Positions 1 to 13,047 of a stretch of DNA of 64,000 bases are shown here, in pieces. The stretch comes from Ficedula albicollis (taxonomy: Eukaryota; Chordata; Aves; Passeriformes; Muscicapidae). The stretch covers positions 80,956,935-81,020,934 of the forward strand of contig NC_021674.1 of NCBI RefSeq assembly GCF_000247815.1, read 5' to 3'. Positions within the stretch are counted from its first letter, which is position 1, and the number at the start of each line of letters is the position of its first letter. The position numbers and the translations under genes are program-made. Below the pieces are notes generated by a model that had not been told where the DNA came from, made no database searches, and saw nothing but the letters and a program-made list of their open reading frames with translations.

Positions 1-1823
1 TATTTTGGAGCAGCCATCAGATGAGGTTTGAGTGCTTCTACTCTACAAATGTACTCATTACAGAATTGACTCTGCAAACTCTTATTTGTTGCAAATTGAC
101 GTTGTTTTACTGAGGTCAGTATCACTGTTTTCTTTTATAGTCTGCATTACTGGTTAAGTGTGTTTGAGAATTCAGCTCAGAATTTTAATTGTCAAGGAAA
201 ATTTTATTGGTATACTCAGTGGATTATTATTTGGCTCTGTTATTAGATACTGAAATTAAATGTTTAGGTTTTGTTATCTTCATTGTTCTAGCTGGTGTGT
301 TTATCTTTGAGGCATTTTAGTCTGCAACAAGTGAAAAAAAGTACTGTGGTAAAATTATACCTGACTGTTCAATATTGCTTTAATGCCACTATCTGATTCT
401 GCACTGCTGCAAGCAGTAATTCTGTTTAATTAAAAATAAGCCCTTCTAGGTCATTCCCATTCAGTCCCAGAGGTTATTTTACAGAAATCAGTAGCTTCAC
501 CTTTTAAAAACATTCCCTGTGTATTTGCAAAGTGCAACAGAATTTATGTGCTGAGAATAGTTTCATTCTTTAGTTGGGTCTTAAGTCTGACCCTGTAAAA
601 ACTTTTACTCAGGAAAGGACCAGAATTTCTACCTTTAAATACTTCAGGAAAAACATAACTGTTTTGTTAAATAAACTTGAGCACTTGATAGCACAAATTA
701 GGGTGGTGATAAAATGTGGAAATTGTTCGAAGGCATCTTGTATAAATTATCGCCTTGGCTACACTCCTCCAGGAGGTGGCTTTTATCTCCACTTTAACTA
801 GAAATGAAAATTCACCATTACTGCAGAAAATTAAGGCTATCTTTTTAGTCCAGGTTCAGCTAATAAATGCTTTATAAGTGTTTCCTGACAGACATTTGTG
901 TTCCTGCTGGAAGGAGCAGTATCAGAACATGTTGGTTGCTTCAAACTGGGCTATTTGCATAATTCAAGTTTGCAAAGTACTGCTGCTCAAAGGCAAGCAC
1001 TTGTGTTTGGTGTGTGCCTGTGCTGACACTCACCAGGCCTCTGGGGCCCAGAAGCCAAAAATAACACCAAAATTATATCTCTAAGTTTATATACCTCTGA
1101 GGTGCATTATTCATAAATAAGTGTCAGAAAACAAATGGGCCTTTACCTTCAGGAAACAGAGATTCATCTAAATATTGTCTGCCACCATTGTCTACACAGT
1201 TACTTATGTTTTTCTCAGGACACTGTTGCAAGAAAATGAGTGAAGACTTTTAGTTTCTAAAGGCCTTTTGCTTAGCAAAGCAACGTTGTTTTATACATGA
1301 TTTTAGTAGTAAAACAGCTGTACATCCATGCCTTGCTCATGTTCTAAGTGTGATTTTCCAGGTCATGAGTAATGACTGGGGATCCTGTTTTAATAGAAGT
1401 TGTCAGTGGATCACTTTTTTTCTGGGAAGAAACAGCAGATTATCCCTCTGGCACTTAAAAGTGCCAATTAAAACTTTAACTGCCAGAGGGATGATCTCTT
1501 TAAGAAATACCATATTAGCAAAACTTTAAAAATCATTTTAGCCAAGTCTTCCCACTCAAACAACCCTCACAAAAGGCCCAGAATATTGAAACAGAGGGCC
1601 AGGCTTGTGGAATTGGAAAACACTGTGTGCTGTCAGCCCAGTGGCTGCAGGTCTCTGTGGTCTCATGGATAGGCTGTAAGGCTCTTTCTTAAAAAGAAAA
1701 ATCAAGTTGAAAATAATCCTGCAATGTTGCTAATTTTTATATGTTTCTGAGATAGAGTATCCAGAGATATGTGGCAAATTGCAGCTTGCTTTCATGACAC
1801 TGTGATTCTTTTGTTCTAAATAG
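1..1823 (+). other. TBX18: TBX18 intron, 3' part (upstream of penultimate coding exon)
   Basis: This non-coding sequence ends in a splice acceptor (TTCTAAATAG) at 1814-1823, just before the coding exon. I looked here for the end of the T-box domain, which should lie in the preceding exon, and found no frame that fits, so that exon must lie upstream of the window. The intron holds one striking structure, a long inverted repeat at 1437-1497, listed separately. Short open frames at 574-801 and 878-1084 have no recognisable content and no splice context. The intron number depends on the human gene model and was not counted here. Confidence 0.8.
1437..1497 (+). other. Intronic hairpin, pre-miRNA-sized
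   Basis: The arms 1437-1453 and 1481-1497 are reverse complements over 17 positions, with a single U.G wobble if read as + strand RNA. After one C/C mismatch (1454/1480), five more pairs follow (1455-1459 with 1475-1479), leaving a 15-nt terminal loop at 1460-1474. The whole element is 61 nt and lies in a TBX18 intron about 330 nt before the next exon. Size, near-continuous 22-23-position stem and loop length resemble a microRNA precursor. I do not recognise a known mature miRNA in either arm. It could instead be the palindromic core of a decayed DNA transposon or a splicing-related structure. Confidence 0.5.
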
Positions 1824-1918
1824 AATGGGACTGGAAGCTCTGGTAGAGTCTTACGCCTTCTGGAGACCTTCACTGAGGACACTTACCTTTGAAGACATAC
1901 CTGGGATACCCAAACAAG
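1824..1918 (+). CDS. TBX18: TBX18 penultimate coding exon
   Basis: This 95-nt exon has an AG acceptor at 1822-1823 and a GTAACA donor at 1919. It opens with one base finishing a split codon, then reads [20 protein letters not shown] followed by [11 protein letters not shown], and ends with the first base of a glycine codon completed in the next exon. TBX18 (Tbx1 subfamily, related to Tbx15/22) is a nuclear T-box regulator of epicardial, sinus-node, ureteric-mesenchyme and somite development. These residues follow directly after the T-box in TBX18, a placement recalled from the family and not computed. The leading A would complete an AGA arginine codon if the previous exon ends in AG. The exon is too short to stand out as an open frame, and is supported by splice signals, phase and peptide identity. 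Confidence 0.93.
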
Positions 1919-4479
1919 GTAACAAGTGTCTTTGTGTTCTTTCAAAGCAAAAATGAAAGGTGAAGCTTGGCCCATCACACCTTACAAAAGTGTGTCACTC
2001 TCAAGACAGAAACAACCAACTAACCACAGCGCAGCCATCCCCCCTTACCAGAGTTATTCCAAGTTAGAAAACTAATACTAACTCAACCACTGTGGCAATA
2101 AAAATGTTAGATTGTAAAGAAAAATCAGATCACATGTGGAGGAGAATGCCAGTTACTTAAGGATTAAATAACCTATTCCTTAGTGTTATGCTCTGGCTAG
2201 AGACAGAAGTAGAGATCACTTACAGGTGACTTCTGTTGTACACATCCAAACTGCAGCGTAGGAATTACTTGTGTTTTTAAGAAAAAAAAAAATTAATGTG
2301 AGAATAAATGCTCTCTTAAGTAATGACTAAATAGGAGGAAGCTTAATCTGTTTTCTTCTTAGAACCCCATCTTGATTCTTAAAGACCTGAAAATTATTCA
2401 GTAAATGGGCCAACAGACTTTATCTGCGTCCTAGAGCTTAAAGAAATGGATCTCCTCTCCATTTTGCTTTTTCCTGCTCCTCACTGTTTGGTGAAGACAT
2501 GTTTGTTTCCACTTTCCCCATTGTGAAGGCACTGTCATGAATGAGAAAAATATTTAAATGGCCCATTTGGACATATAGTGGAATCTCTGTACTCTTTTCC
2601 GAGTTCTTTTATTTGTAGAGTACACCAGTGCATATAGAAAACCTCTCAGCCTTTTCACAGCTAAATCAGACATATTGCTCCCAAATCTTCACATTTGCTG
2701 CTAACAAATTTACAAACATCAGTCTGCTTTCTTGATAATATATTGGTTGCAAAGTTGTTAAACATCTTCAGAGCAAAAATCCAGAACACTGGGAAATTCA
2801 GAGAAATCACTTTTGCTGACTTCTTAGCTCACTTCTTTGAGAAATCTTGAGTATGAGTTCTGGAAATGGGCAACTAAAAGGAGGTTTTAGATACATTGAA
2901 GTATCTAGTCTTAGATACACTGAATGAGTGTTGGCAGAGTTTTGGGTGTAGCATGGGGGTGAGGGATGGTCTCAAAAAGAACTTTAACGAGAAGATAGGA
3001 TGAGACCTGAAATACCTTGTCAGACTGTGTAAGACTGAAAGGCAGCTGATGATGCAGTTAATTAATCCATTTAGGAGACAGACCAGCTTTATTTTCTGTC
3101 TGTATGTAGGAGCATTGTTTGAGAGCAGGGGAATTGCTGCTGTGAACTTCTCATTTCCTTTTCTGCTGTTGCCTCAAGTTAAGAAGATTGTTGAGGTTAC
3201 TCTTGATATTCTGAGGATGGAAACTGGGATCCTTGCAAAATCTTTAGTCATCTATACCTTGGACATAGAGACTTTGTGAAAGAGCCCATTAGAAATTTGT
3301 CCTGGTTGTTAATGCTGAAAGTGCCCATCTTCAAGTGGTGGAGGCACTGATGGAGATTAAAAGAAAGATGTTTCTTGTACTAGGACTTCTGTAATGTAGC
3401 AGTGTCTAATGGTGCCTTGTGCTTGTGGTATCCTGTTAACAGAGAAGCAGCAGCAGGCAGTGTTTTTTAATAATGCATTTTTCTTTTTACTAGCTCACCT
3501 ATTATGATAATCTGTTAACTTATTGAGAACAAGTCTCTCTTTGCAGCATCAAGCTGTTGGATTGTTAATGTGATTCATAAACAGAAGGTCTTCCTTGTTA
3601 AGCATCTTCTGCCTGGGAGACTGTAAAAGGCCCCAGTTAATTTTTCTACACTCAGTTTTCAGGAAGATGCAATCTTTTAAGAAGAGAAAGTGTTCCTTGC
3701 AGCTGGAAAACTTTCAGTCCCTGGAAAAAGCTTCACCAGTAGCAAGCAGTGTGTTTTCGGGAGCGTTCAGCACTGGTATTTGTTATATAAAGTGTTCTGA
3801 TATCAGTAAATGAACAATTTGCAAACAGTTTGCTGCACATTCAAGAAATAAAGCAGCTATGCTCGCTATTCAGCTTACACTTTTCCTGAAGTTGTCCTGA
3901 ATTTTTTTGGTTGTTCTCAGAATCTTTTGGTTGGAAGTCAGAAGTTTTTTCTTCTGAAGTTCTGTTCTGAAGTTGGGAACTTTCCTGGAGATGCTATCTG
4001 TGAGACCCTCTGTCATCTGAGCTGAGGAGCTGGCTTCTCAGCTGGTGCTCTGACAGTGACAGTCAGGCACAGAGTGCTTGAAACACATTCTGGACTGTGG
4101 CAAGAGCATAGACAAGCCAAAAATCATCATTTTGAAGATGGCTTCCTGTGGTGTGGTACTCACTTGTCTGCATCTTAACTGCCATGCAATTTCCTTTCAT
4201 GTCATATAAGAAGCAGTTAACCTTTTGGGCAGGAGCTCTAAGTATTGAGTGATGGTTGTAAAAACGTAACTTGAGGTTCTCTTTCTTGGTCAAGTTGTTT
4301 CTTTAGAAATATGTGTGTGGTTTACTCACACATTCTCCTGTGCGTGTATGTAAAAGTTTTTAGTTAATGTGAGTTGGATTTCATCTCAAGGGTTTTTACA
4401 AAAGACAAAAGTCTCGATCTTTCACCTAGGAAGCGGGCATTTCCCAATGCGCTTCTTACACTGTAATGTTCTCTTCCAG
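1919..4479 (+). other. TBX18: TBX18 last intron
   Basis: This 2561-nt intron has a GT donor at 1919-1920 and an acceptor ending CTCTTCCAG at 4479, preceded by a pyrimidine-rich stretch. Intron phase is 1 (one base of the glycine codon before, two after), and the joined frame is open. I see no repeats, RNA genes or hidden exons. The open frames at 3049-3279, 3595-3813 and 4063-4293 (minus) have no recognisable content. Confidence 0.85.
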
Positions 4480-5204
4480 GAAATGCAGGTTCCTCTACTT
4501 TACTGCAGGGATCTGGCAGTGGAGTGCCATCTACCCACCCTCACCTTTTACCGGGCTCCCCTTGCTCGTCTCCAGCCTTCCACCTCAGTCCCAACACCAG
4601 CCAGCTGTGCACCCTTGCTCCAGCTGACTACACGGCCTGTGCCCGCTCGGGCTTGGCCCTGAACAGGTACAGCACCTCCCTGGCTGAGACCTACAACCGG
4701 CTCACAAACCAGGGCGGCGAGACCTTCGCGCCCCCCAGGACTCCCTCCTACGTCGGCGTGTCGAGCAGCACAACTGTGAATATGTCCATGAGCGGCAGTG
4801 ACGGGGACGCGTTCAGCTGCCCGCAGACTGGCTTGTCCATGCAGATTTCAGGGATGTCTCCACAGCTCCAGTACATCATGCCTTCCCCATCCAGCAATGC
4901 CTTTACCGCTAATCAGACCCACCAAGGCTCCTACAACACCTTCAGACTGCACAGCCCCTGTGCGCTCTATGGATATAACTTTTCCACATCTCCCAAACTG
5001 GCTGCCAGTCCTGAGAAAATCGTTTCTTCCCAAGGAAGTTTCTTGGGGTCCTCGCCAAGTGGAACCATGACGGATCGGCAGATGTTGCCCCCCGTGGAAG
5101 GAGTGCACTTACTTAGCAGTGGGGGGCAGCAGAATTTCTTTGACTCTAGGACCCTAGGAAGCTTGACACTCTCGTCTTCTCAAGTGTCTGCACATATGGT
5201 TTGA
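4480..5204 (+). CDS. TBX18: TBX18 last coding exon, C-terminal domain and stop
   Basis: The exon completes the split glycine codon and then encodes 240 residues to a TGA at 5202-5204. It starts [20 protein letters not shown] and ends [17 protein letters not shown]. The sequence is rich in Ser, Thr, Pro, Gln and Asn, with no membrane segment or signal, as expected for the disordered transcription-regulating tail of TBX18. Long stretches such as [40 protein letters not shown] and [20 protein letters not shown] match my memory of vertebrate TBX18, which separates it from TBX15 and TBX22. Both exons in the window give 272 complete residues; the T-box and N-terminal repressor region lie upstream. 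The ATG at 4524 is an internal methionine-like codon of the exon frame only and is not a start. No frameshift or premature stop is visible. Confidence 0.96.
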
Positions 5205-5531
5205 TGAAGCCTTTAAGTAAAAGTACAGTATGTTTGGTGTCTACGAGGTATTTCTTTTGGAATACGAAGGGACACTCGATGTAGCTTGTAAAGTGTGTGT
5301 ATATATAATATGAGAGGAAGTTTCACTGAAATTTTGACTTGCTTGTGGCCAGATTATTCTCCTATTTTGAGTTACCCAGAGTTTGCTGCGGTGCAGACTG
5401 CTTTAGTTTTCTGGTATAATACTCTTAGTTGTATAACACATTGGGACATATGCAACAAATTAAGTAAGACTTCCTCCCCTTTCCCCCTCCTCTGTTCTAA
5501 CCCCTTTAAAGAATGAAGTGACACTTGGAGT

Positions 5532-5537
5532 ATTAAA
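5532..5537 (+). terminator. Possible proximal poly(A) signal ATTAAA
   Basis: ATTAAA lies 328 nt after the TBX18 stop codon. Use would give a very short 3' UTR. The downstream sequence is A-rich and not clearly GU-rich, so support is weak. Confidence 0.25.
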
Positions 5538-5892
5538 CAACACAAAAAAGCCCACTTACATTTCCTACAGCACTAGTGAGTTTCTTTAAAACATACAATA
5601 AGCTGATGCACCAAAGGCATTTTACAAGTTTCTTCTCTGTTATAAGGGATACAAAGAGTATTTTGACTTCTTAGTGTTAAGCATCAAGCATCCAGCCTAA
5701 AATAGAAGTTTAGCTAATGGATTATTTACAAAGTAAACGGAAAGATTAGTTTGCCTTTTCATGATATGCTGTTTTTAGCTTATCAACAACACAGCATTCT
5801 CAATAGGATTTGTTTTTTACAGCATTAGTCTAGATTTATGGTCATATGTTTGAAGACAAATAATGCGTATTCAAATTGTGGTGATAGGAATA

Positions 5893-5898
5893 ATTAAA
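5893..5898 (+). terminator. Possible intermediate poly(A) signal ATTAAA
   Basis: ATTAAA within AATTAAAAACAACAG, about 690 nt after the stop codon. No strong GU-rich downstream element is seen, so it is a weak candidate for alternative polyadenylation. Confidence 0.2.
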
Positions 5899-8036
5899 AA
5901 CAACAGCACTAGAAGCAGCATTCCTTTGTATGAAATGAACATTGGGGTGCTTAATTTTTGTCAAAGGTAGGGCTTGATGCATTTTTTCCTCCATAAATAT
6001 TGCCTATAAGACATTTACTGGACAGTAGGATATTCTAATGTATCTTTGTTTTTGTATTTTTACTTTTTTAAAGGAAAATGCAGTTTGATTTAGGGAAAAA
6101 AATGAGCAGGATGAGAAATTCCATTATTGGTTTTACTTGTTTTGTGTGTGTGACGTATTTTGGATTTGTTTTTTTTCTTTTGTGTTTGTCTGGGTTTTTT
6201 GGTTGTTTTTTTGTTTTTTTTTTGGAGTTTTTTTTCTTTTAATAAGGGCAAAAGGTCCTGCATCCTCAGTATTTCGAAAGTACATCACCTGTATCAATTA
6301 GGCAGATGACCCAGTTTGCCCAAAAGTTTTTCTGGAAGCAGAGCATTGTCATAGCTGCCTTCCTGTTGCTCTGGTTTTGTCCTGGAATTTGAGAGGTTTC
6401 CTTCATTCTCATCCTCTGGTTTCTAAATGGCACTTGTAAGAATGTAGATCACCATCTGCCCCTGACCTGACTTCTCCAGAATGACAAGGACACAGGGAGA
6501 CTCTTACCATGGTGAAATTTCTGCCCTCATCTGCACCTGCACAGGTGTGGATCAGTCCTTCTCAAAAGCTGCCTCTCAGCTGCCTGTCTGTCAGAGCTGA
6601 ACCACAGAGGTTGTGATACAAATTTCAGTGCTTGAGAGGGCAGGTCATCTTCAAGAGTATGCAAATCCTCGTTTACATTGTACAGGTGATGTAAAGGCAT
6701 TCTAAAGTGGGTAGAGATGCAGTTAAAAATGCTTCCCCAGTCAGCATTGAAGGAGATTAAGGTCTCTCAGGTTTATGTTTGTTGGATTTTTTTGGCGAAG
6801 GTGAATTTTCATGTGCCTCAAGTGTTTCTATATCTTTTCAGGCAAATAGTTCTTCCGTCCTCATCCGATGTCAAATGTGCAAAACCAGCATGTTGCCTTA
6901 CACCCTCTCTTCTAAAAAGACTCATTTCAGCTAGTATTTCTTCAGTGGGATGGAGATAATATATGCAGACACAGCCCTCTTGCTACCTCCTCTTATCTGG
7001 GACTAGAACAGCAATATTTAAGCCTGTGCCTAAAGAATGCTTTATTTCTATTGGTTATGTATTTGTTTCTGTTAAAGATATGTGTGAAGTTCTCATTCAA
7101 AGTTAGAAAGAGAAGATGATGCAATTGAGGCAATGTGGGCTTGCTTCTCTGTTGTCTTAAACTTTCTAAGTGACCTTTCTGAGAAAACCTAAGTTCACTC
7201 AGTCTCTATCAGATCTTTTTCTTCTGAAAAATGTGATAATAGCACTTCCTCTGAGGAAAGGGTGACAGTACATTGAAGGTGAAGATCATCTTTACATTTG
7301 GTGTGCTGTGGGCAGTATGTTACAGATGAATGTCTGGGGAGTGTTCATGTATGAGAATACAAAGGGCATTTGTGTACTTCAGCTCTCTTGCTGGCCTTGG
7401 CAGTGCAGTGTCCTCTGAGGTAAACTTCCTAGAAAAGACCTGCAACGCTAAAAATGCTATTCAAACTGATGCTGATGGTTTGTGAAATGCTTCTAAGGTG
7501 TGTAGAAGATGGGAAAATTTTCAGCTATGCAAATAGTTGTAGCTTTATTGGTTTAAATTAAGAAGTAACTTGTGTATAGTTATTCCTGCTCTAGCCAAAA
7601 CTTTGAAATTTTGCAGTTGGAAAAATACATAAGTGGAAAGATGGTACAATTAATCTGTACTTGAAAAAGCAAAAGTAGCCATATCAACTTAAGAACTGTG
7701 ACTAGGTAGAAATGTGGAAGAGCTAAATCATGCATGTTCCTATAAGGAGAGGAAAAAAAAGGGGTTGTGCATGGGTGTTCATGGTGGTGCTCCTGTCAAG
7801 ACTATGTACTTTATTGTCTGGGAATTTTTTAGGACTGGTCTCTTACTTTTCCTCAAATTATTCTTATCATATAACCACACAATATTGTTTTATTTGTTCC
7901 TTAAAATCTGAATCCTATTGTAAATACTGGTTTGTTATTGTGAAAAGACTAGCTTTTTATCAATACAGTAAATGCTATATATGCATTATATGTATAATTA
8001 TATATCTGTATTTTACAAAAATGCCACAGAAAATAT

Positions 8037-8042
8037 ATTAAA
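8037..8042 (+). terminator. TBX18: Probable distal poly(A) signal of TBX18
   Basis: ATTAAA is followed at once by GTGTGTATTCAAACAC, a GU-rich element of the sort that supports cleavage. It sits at the end of an AU-rich stretch typical of a terminal 3' UTR. Inferred from motif and spacing only. Confidence 0.5.
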
Positions 8043-8062
8043 GTGTGTATTCAAACACTTTT

Positions 8063-9695
<1,633 letters not shown>

Positions 9696-9756
9696 NNNNN
9701 NNNNNNNNNNNNNNNNNNNNNNNNNNNNNNNNNNNNNNNNNNNNNNNNNNNNNNNN
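9696..9756. other. Assembly gap, 61 N
   Basis: Sixty-one undetermined bases directly follow the homopolymer. The true distance and content are unknown. Confidence 0.99.
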
Positions 9757-12571
9757 TTAATAGCACCATCAGACTTTAAGATGGCTCATTTCTGCTTCAG
9801 CAGAGAGACAACTGGAGAAACTTAAAAGTCATTGATATTGTTGTCATTAATACTAATAAGCCTGTACATTAAGCAGTTCAACAGAAAAAAATATAAATCG
9901 TCCTCAGAAGTAGCTCACAAGTTATGTGGGTATATTTTCTTGTAAAGATAATATATCTAATAATCTGTATGGAAGTGTGTTTAAAAGTTGCAACCTCATC
10001 ATAATGAGGTAGTGCTTTTTTGGGGCTGTCTCTGCACTTCAGATGACAAGAACCATTAATTTATTAATTGAGTTCTTCATTAATGTGATCCTCAAGATTC
10101 AATCTTTTGCCTTGTATCCAACACAAAATTGTAGATGTGTCAATTTAATATATGCAAAACTGCAGGAAAATTCATTCTCTGCCTTATATTCCATCATATT
10201 CCTCAGTTCTGTGGTTGATTCAAAACACTGACTTGACAAGGTGACACACACTTGTAAGAGCTGATGACTTGCATCATTAAGAAATAACATTTCTAGAGAA
10301 TTCAATTTGCTTTAAATGCTTTTTATCGGTGCTGTTGTGTTCAAACTCTGAAAAGGTGTTTGTTACCCAAAAAAATAAGTTTTTTGTGGTCACCACTTAC
10401 TCTTGAAATCCTGTGTGTTCACCATTTACTCTGAATTGGCCATAAAACCACCTCAAATAGCTCGTGCCTAAACAGAGCAATTACAGAAAAATGAGAATCT
10501 GAATCTTCTGCCTCAATTTTGGAACTTGAAATCCATAAAATAAATGTTTTTATCAGCATCAGTGCTGAAGCATCAGTAAATCTGGTCAAATAATGTGGGC
10601 ATATAGAAACACTCACCTGAATTTCATTTGTGTGTCACTTCCAGAGGTTTATTGGCACTTAAATAGTCAATATCTTCCAGTACTGCAGAATGAGCATTAG
10701 GCTTCCATGAGATGAATACCTTTCCATTTTTTTGTGTTTGAGGCCTTTCTAAATGTTGGAGGTAGAACCCAAGTTTCAAGACAAGCACCTGGGCTCCAGT
10801 TTTGTGGCAGGTAGTGGCAGGAGACATGGAGATCCCACAAATGGAGCCTGCAGTGCCGCCACACACTTTTGGAATGTCACAAGCGCTGTGGTGGCACCCA
10901 CAGTGTATAGTCCTACTCAAGCATCTCTCAGTGCACCTCTCACAGGAGGCTGTAGCCCAAACTGAGAGCTGACATCAAAGGCTGGCCAGGAAGGCTAAAG
11001 TGTGGTGTGAAAATACTTGGTCTACCTGAAAGCTGGGCCATGGCAGTGAATGTTAAGCATAACCCAGCACAGACTTGGCCATTGTCAATGCTGCTGCCAC
11101 TTTGATTATTCCATGCCCTTGTGTTCATTTGCACACCACTGGTTTTGTTTAGATGCTGTAATAGAGAGCCAAGAATAAATTTAGAGCACATTGGAGGAAG
11201 CCTGGACCCACTGTGGCCAGTGGTAATGTTGCCACTGACTTAGCTTTATGTATAACACATTTCCATACTTTGACATCCCCCTTCTTGTCCTGGAGAGCTT
11301 TACCCACACAGCAGCTGTAGTCATAATGGTCTTGGCCGTTTTTCTGTCCATTTGTGATGTTTTTCAGATGGATAACTGGTTTTTGTGTTTCACATTCTCG
11401 TATTTTGTTTTTAAATTTGTGGTTCTGCAGTCTTTGAGCCATAGACTGAAAGACAAGACAAGGCTGTGACTCGTTGCTTCATCCCCCAGAAGCCTTGATG
11501 ATGGATGTTGTATCCTTTCCACTGCAGATAATTGACTATATATTTCCCCACAATGTTTTTATTGTATTTTACAGAGAAAAGTAATAAAAATAGAGGTTGT
11601 ATCACAATCACAGCAGTGTTTCCATTCCTCAGGCAATGTTTTTCAGTAACCCAAAGGAAAACACCTCCCCACCCTTTCCTGGTTACTAAACTTGGTATAC
11701 GATTCTCAGTAAGAAGAAAACCAGATGCCATGTTTAAATGTAAGATGGCAGAAAGCAGAAAACTGGGTCCCAATTCAGGAGAGTTCCCAGATAGCCTTTG
11801 TGCTCTTTGAAGTGCAGTATGGACTCCAATGCTTCCAGAGACATCTGCCAAGGCTCTGACACGTCCCCCAGATGGTTGCTGTGTGATAAAGGCCACGCTG
11901 ATGCAGTGAGCACTACGGGGCACCTGCACTGCTCCAGCAGGGTGCTGCCAGTGTCACACAGGGACGTGCAAGCAAATGCCACTTACGTGGTTCTGGTAAT
12001 CCTGTGCAGAAGTGTAGCCTCACAAGTGTTAAGCAGACCCCAAAGCCACCTTAAGAGACCAGATCTCGGGGAGAACTCATTGCAGGCCAAGCACATGCAA
12101 TCCAGTTTTCTTTGTGGTGGTGACTAAAAAGCATCTTACAGTGAATAGAAAAGCAATTATTTAAGTAGACATTTATTTCACTTTGCTACAACTGGGTATA
12201 TTAATTTCCTGAACATTTTGGTGAAGGTGACAAGTGAACTAAATATCTCTGGGCTATAGCACTGAAGGTTCCAGTCCCACAGAAATTTTTTTTGTGGAAA
12301 GAGAGGAGCCTTAGAAAACAAAATTTAAATTAAGGCAAATGAAGATTGGTCTTTGAATAAGGACCCTTTAGACATCAAAATACACTATCATGAATGTCTA
12401 AAAATGGTCTGTCTGGTGTCACATTCTTCCATTCAGTAGAGGACAGAACAGTTAGATTAAGGAGTGATCTGTGAAGTGTTGGGTAGAATGAAAGCTTTTG
12501 GTAAGCTGAACTACTTAATCTGTTTGAACGTCGTTAATTTTAAGTTTTAACATTCTTGCATTCTTGTTTGG

Positions 12572-12608
12572 TGTTTTTGTTTTTGTTTTGTTTTTGTTTT
12601 TATTTTTT
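12572..12608. repeat. T-rich simple repeat (GTTTTT-like)
   Basis: Repeated GTTTTT and GTTTTG units run into an AT-rich stretch. Possibly the remnant of a retroelement tail read on the opposite strand, but no body is recognisable next to it. Confidence 0.7.
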
Positions 12609-13019
12609 AAATATGCAAGTAACAAAGATGAGATGATGCTTAAAAATTTCCAGCCAGATGTGTCTCCAAACTTTCCCAGAGATGGCAGATACTCAGATGT
12701 AATTTGAATTAAACCCATTACACAGATAAGTTTGTTTTATAGCTGGCTGCAGCTGTGAAGTTTGGATTCAGATCTGTAACTCCCCTCAACTTTGAAGACT
12801 GTAGTCAAATCTGTGGTTTTGGATTTGAATCTCCAGTTGCTTGTTGCGTCAGACTGTCACTCACATCTGTTCCACCACCAGCTCGGTGCAGGAGTGTGAT
12901 AGCAGTTTCAGAGCCGAGGCTCAGAAAGGCCCCTTCTCAAGCACAGGGTTTCAGATGAGCAGTGACAGCAGCACTTTGTAGGTCTGCAGGTTAACAGCTC
13001 TCTGTGTGCCATCTAATGG

Positions 13020-13047
13020 CCATCCATGACCCACCATCCATGACCCA
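13020..13047. repeat. 14-bp tandem pair
   Basis: CCATCCATGACCCA occurs twice head to tail with no mismatch. Confidence 0.85.

Larger units (their letters stand above)
5205..8062 (+). other. TBX18: TBX18 3' UTR (end inferred)
   Basis: About 2.85 kb of AT-rich sequence follows the stop codon without a splice-supported frame. It contains T-rich runs at about 6165-6241, scattered AU-rich elements and an AT-rich segment at about 7970-8010. Three hexamers that could direct polyadenylation are listed separately. I place the end shortly after the ATTAAA at 8037 because it is followed by a GT-rich stretch and then sequence of a different character. The exact cleavage site cannot be fixed from sequence alone. 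Confidence 0.6.

Noticed and set aside
1..1823. Upstream TBX18 exon encoding the end of the T-box
   Set aside because: Searched all frames by eye for the NPFAKGFR-type end of the domain and found none; the exon must be outside the window.
4369..5108. Other-frame open frames overlapping the TBX18 last exon (4369-4662, 4798-5070, 4848-5108 minus)
   Set aside because: They are shadows of the GC-richer coding exon; the frame joined to exon 1824-1918 encodes recognisable TBX18.
11411..11929. 172-codon minus-strand frame
   Set aside because: No domain, no splice or promoter context, and overlapping open frames on the other strand; chance is the simplest explanation.
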